Shown in pieces: positions 62,035 to 64,000 of a stretch of DNA of 64,000 nt. Both the position numbers and the translations under genes were made by a program. Under the pieces are notes generated by a model. That model was given only the letters and a program-made list of their open reading frames with translations, was not told the origin of the DNA and did not search any database. How positions within the stretch are numbered: the stretch's first letter is position 1; each line of letters opens with the position of its first letter. The stretch comes from Gammaproteobacteria bacterium RIFCSPHIGHO2_12_FULL_36_30 (GTDB taxonomy: Bacteria; Pseudomonadota; Gammaproteobacteria; Coxiellales; Coxiellaceae): positions 1-64,000 of the forward strand of contig MGXU01000010.1 in NCBI GenBank assembly GCA_001801815.1, read 5' to 3'.

Positions 62035-64000
62035 ATGCCATTACGCACGGACATAAAAAGTATTCTTATCTTGGGTGCCGGCCCCATCGTCATCGGCCAA
62101 GCCTGCGAATTTGATTATTCCGGAACACAAGCATGTCAAGCACTCCGCGAATTAGGATATCGCGTGATTTTAGTCAATTCAAATCCCGCAACAATTATGA
62201 CGGATCCTAATTTAGCAGATGCAACTTACATTGAACCGATTCAATGGGAAGTTGTCGCAAAAATAATTAAAAAAGAAAAACCCGATGCATTATTACCAAC
62301 CATGGGCGGACAAACTGCATTAAATTGCGCGCTTGATTTAGTGCGTGAAAAAATTCTTGAAGAAAATAATGTTGAATTAATTGGCGCGTCACAAAAAGCA
62401 ATTGACATGGCAGAAGATCGCGAACAATTTCGTCGTGCAATGCAACGCATCGGATTAAAAACGCCAAAATCTGGCATCGCACATTCTATCGATGACGCAT
62501 TACGTATTTTAGAAAACATTGGTTTTCCCGCAGTAATTCGCCCATCTTTTACCATGGGCGGAAGTGGTGGTGGTATTGCATACAATCGCGATGAATTTTT
62601 TGAAATTTGTCAACGCGGTTTAGATTTATCACCAACGCGCGAATTATTAATTGATGAATCCATTATTGGCTGGAAAGAATTTGAATTAGAAGTTGTGCGC
62701 GATAAAAATGATAATTGCATTATTGTTTGTTCAATTGAAAATATTGATCCAATGGGAATTCACACGGGCGATTCAATTACTGTTGCGCCGGCACAAACAT
62801 TAACGGATAAAGAATATCAACGCATGCGTTCTGCTGCGATTGCAATTCTGCGCGAAATTGGTGTTGAAACGGGCGGATCAAATGTGCAATTTGCAATTAA
62901 TCCTGTCGATGGTGAAATGATGATTGTAGAAATGAATCCGCGTGTTTCGCGATCATCTGCATTAGCATCAAAAGCAACTGGATTTCCAATTGCGCGCATC
63001 GCTGCAAAATTAGCGGTTGGATTTACACTTGATGAATTAAGTAATGAAATTACCGGCGGAAAAATGCCGGCATCATTTGAACCGTCAATTGATTATGTTG
63101 TCACAAAAATTCCGCGCTTTGCATTTGAAAAATTTCCGCAAGCAGATTCTCGATTAACAACACAAATGAAATCCGTTGGTGAAGTGATGGCGATTGGAAG
63201 TAATTTTCAAGAATCATTACAAAAAGCATTGCGTGGTTTAGAAATCGGCGTGCATGGATTAGATCAAAAAATTATTTTAGATAAAAATTCTGAAACATAC
63301 GAATATGATTTAGAACAAGCACGCGAACGCATCAAATCAGAATTGCGAATGGCAAGTCACGAACGTTTATTTTACATCGCCGATGCATTTCGATTCAATT
63401 TTTCTCGAGAAGAAATTTATAAGCATACAAAAATAGATCCGTGGTTTCTCGCGCAGATCGAAGAATTAATTCGCATTGAGAATATGTTTCTCATAGAGCG
63501 AGTGGAAGTGGAAGCGCCAGCGACCACGCCGATATCGAAACAATTATTATATTTTTTAAAACAGCGTGGATTTTCAGATTATAGAATTTCAATTTTATTT
63601 AATACCTCAGAAGAAAAAATTCGAGCCAAACGCCACGAATTAAATATCCATCCTGTTTATAAAAGAATTGATACTTGCGCCGCAGAATTTTCAACACAAA
63701 CAGCTTATTTTTATTCTACATACGCAGAAGAAAATGAATGTCGCCCCACACAAAAGGAAAAAATGATGGTGCTCGGCGGCGGACCCAATCGAATTGGTCA
63801 AGGAATTGAATTTGATTATTGTTGCGTTCACGCAGCGCTTGCAATGCGTGAATTAGGCTACGAAACAATCATGGTAAATTGTAATCCCGAAACAGTCTCA
63901 ACCGATTTTTCAATTTCAGATCGATTATATTTCGAACCCGTTACATTAGAAGATATTTTGGAAATTGTGCGGATTGAAAAACCGAAAGGTGTCATCGTGC
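62035..64000 (+). CDS. carB: Carbamoyl-phosphate synthase large subunit, 5' part (runs off the window)
   Basis: The ATG at 62035 opens 655 codons to the window edge, about 60% of a normal CarB. The first ATP-grasp half is complete: '[20 protein letters not shown]', '[17 protein letters not shown]', '[20 protein letters not shown]', '[20 protein letters not shown]', '[20 protein letters not shown]'. The second half begins '[20 protein letters not shown]'. In the oligomerisation region near residue 490 an inserted 33-bp repeat reads [12 protein letters not shown], making this stretch about seven residues longer than in E. coli CarB as I remember it. No clear Shine-Dalgarno sequence precedes the ATG. 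Confidence 0.95.
   Translation, partial: MPLRTDIKSILILGAGPIVIGQACEFDYSGTQACQALRELGYRVILVNSNPATIMTDPNLADATYIEPIQWEVVAKIIKKEKPDALLPTMGGQTALNCALDLVREKILEENNVELIGASQKAIDMAEDREQFRRAMQRIGLKTPKSGIAHSIDDALRILENIGFPAVIRPSFTMGGSGGGIAYNRDEFFEICQRGLDLSPTRELLIDESIIGWKEFELEVVRDKNDNCIIVCSIENIDPMGIHTGDSITVAPAQTLTDKEYQRMRSAAIAILREIGVETGGSNVQFAINPVDGEMMIVEMNPRVSRSSALASKATGFPIARIAAKLAVGFTLDELSNEITGGKMPASFEPSIDYVVTKIPRFAFEKFPQADSRLTTQMKSVGEVMAIGSNFQESLQKALRGLEIGVHGLDQKIILDKNSETYEYDLEQARERIKSELRMASHERLFYIADAFRFNFSREEIYKHTKIDPWFLAQIEELIRIENMFLIERVEVEAPATTPISKQLLYFLKQRGFSDYRISILFNTSEEKIRAKRHELNIHPVYKRIDTCAAEFSTQTAYFYSTYAEENECRPTQKEKMMVLGGGPNRIGQGIEFDYCCVHAALAMRELGYETIMVNCNPETVSTDFSISDRLYFEPVTLEDILEIVRIEKPKGVIV
63498..63530 (+). 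repeat. In-frame palindromic repeat inside carB
   Basis: Thirty-three bases identical to 54683-54715 in dnaK but read in another frame, giving [10 protein letters not shown] as in carA. It sits between 'IEELIRIEN' and '[10 protein letters not shown]', a variable stretch of CarB. Confidence 0.85.

Overview
The window is AT-rich chromosomal DNA, and the identifiable proteins point to a gammaproteobacterium. The best evidence is the long collinear block rpsB-tsf-pyrH-frr-uppS-cdsA-dxr-bamA-skp-lpxD-fabZ-lpxA, followed further on by rnhB and dnaE, plus grpE-dnaK-dnaJ and carAB. Several proteins look like those of bacteria living with eukaryotic cells: a large Ser/Thr-kinase-like protein, a U-box-like protein with a membrane anchor and Pro-Thr stalk, a secreted PI-PLC-like phosphodiesterase, and unrecognised membrane proteins. 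An order such as Legionellales (Coxiella/Legionella relatives) fits, but this is inference from gene content, not a phylogeny.

Layout. 1-2 kb: the 5' part of hipA, then hipB with a strong promoter and three operator-like palindromes exactly 27 bp apart, and a cytosolic 5'-nucleotidase. 2-8.6 kb: an outer-membrane-barrel-like protein and an AddA/AddB-like helicase-nuclease pair. 9-13.6 kb: an unknown membrane protein, an exported acetamidase/formamidase homologue, a VapBC toxin-antitoxin pair and an HglS/YdcJ-type dioxygenase. 13.7-19.9 kb: sucCD, an FAD monooxygenase, a fatty-acid desaturase, a HigBA-like toxin-antitoxin pair and map. 20-31.2 kb: the translation/envelope block; rseP is missing between dxr and bamA. 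31.2-38.9 kb: lpxB and a Gfo/Idh/MocA dehydrogenase on the opposite strand, then rnhB, ddl and dnaE. 38.9-48.8 kb: kinase-like protein, a 61-residue small protein, tRNA-Leu(CAA), folE, a HIT protein, an EmrAB-like pump, a GNAT enzyme, the PI-PLC-like enzyme, a cysteine-dioxygenase-like enzyme and an unknown Ala/Gln-rich protein. 48.8-55.9 kb: recN, nadK, an ElyC-like protein and the heat-shock operon with sigma-32-type promoters. 55.9-58.1 kb: the U-box-like gene, wedged between dnaJ and a second copy of the dnaJ 3' tail. 58.1-64 kb: a pyruvate-oxidase-like enzyme, an EamA transporter, carA and the first 655 codons of carB.

The most unusual content lies in small repeats. (1) The same 28-33 bp imperfect palindrome sits inside three housekeeping genes (dnaK, carA, carB), keeps each frame open and is read in two different frames. 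(2) A roughly 50-95 bp intergenic element with conserved flanks and a variable central hairpin occurs four times, always just after a stop codon, in the same orientation as the gene before it and ahead of a co-directional gene. (3) Heptamer tandem repeats carrying TAA in every unit, so that three units stop all three frames, lie at the ends of carA and of the cysteine-dioxygenase gene. (4) The dnaJ tail duplication flanks the effector-like gene. In addition, nearly all convergent gene pairs overlap or touch at their 3' ends with no terminator between them.
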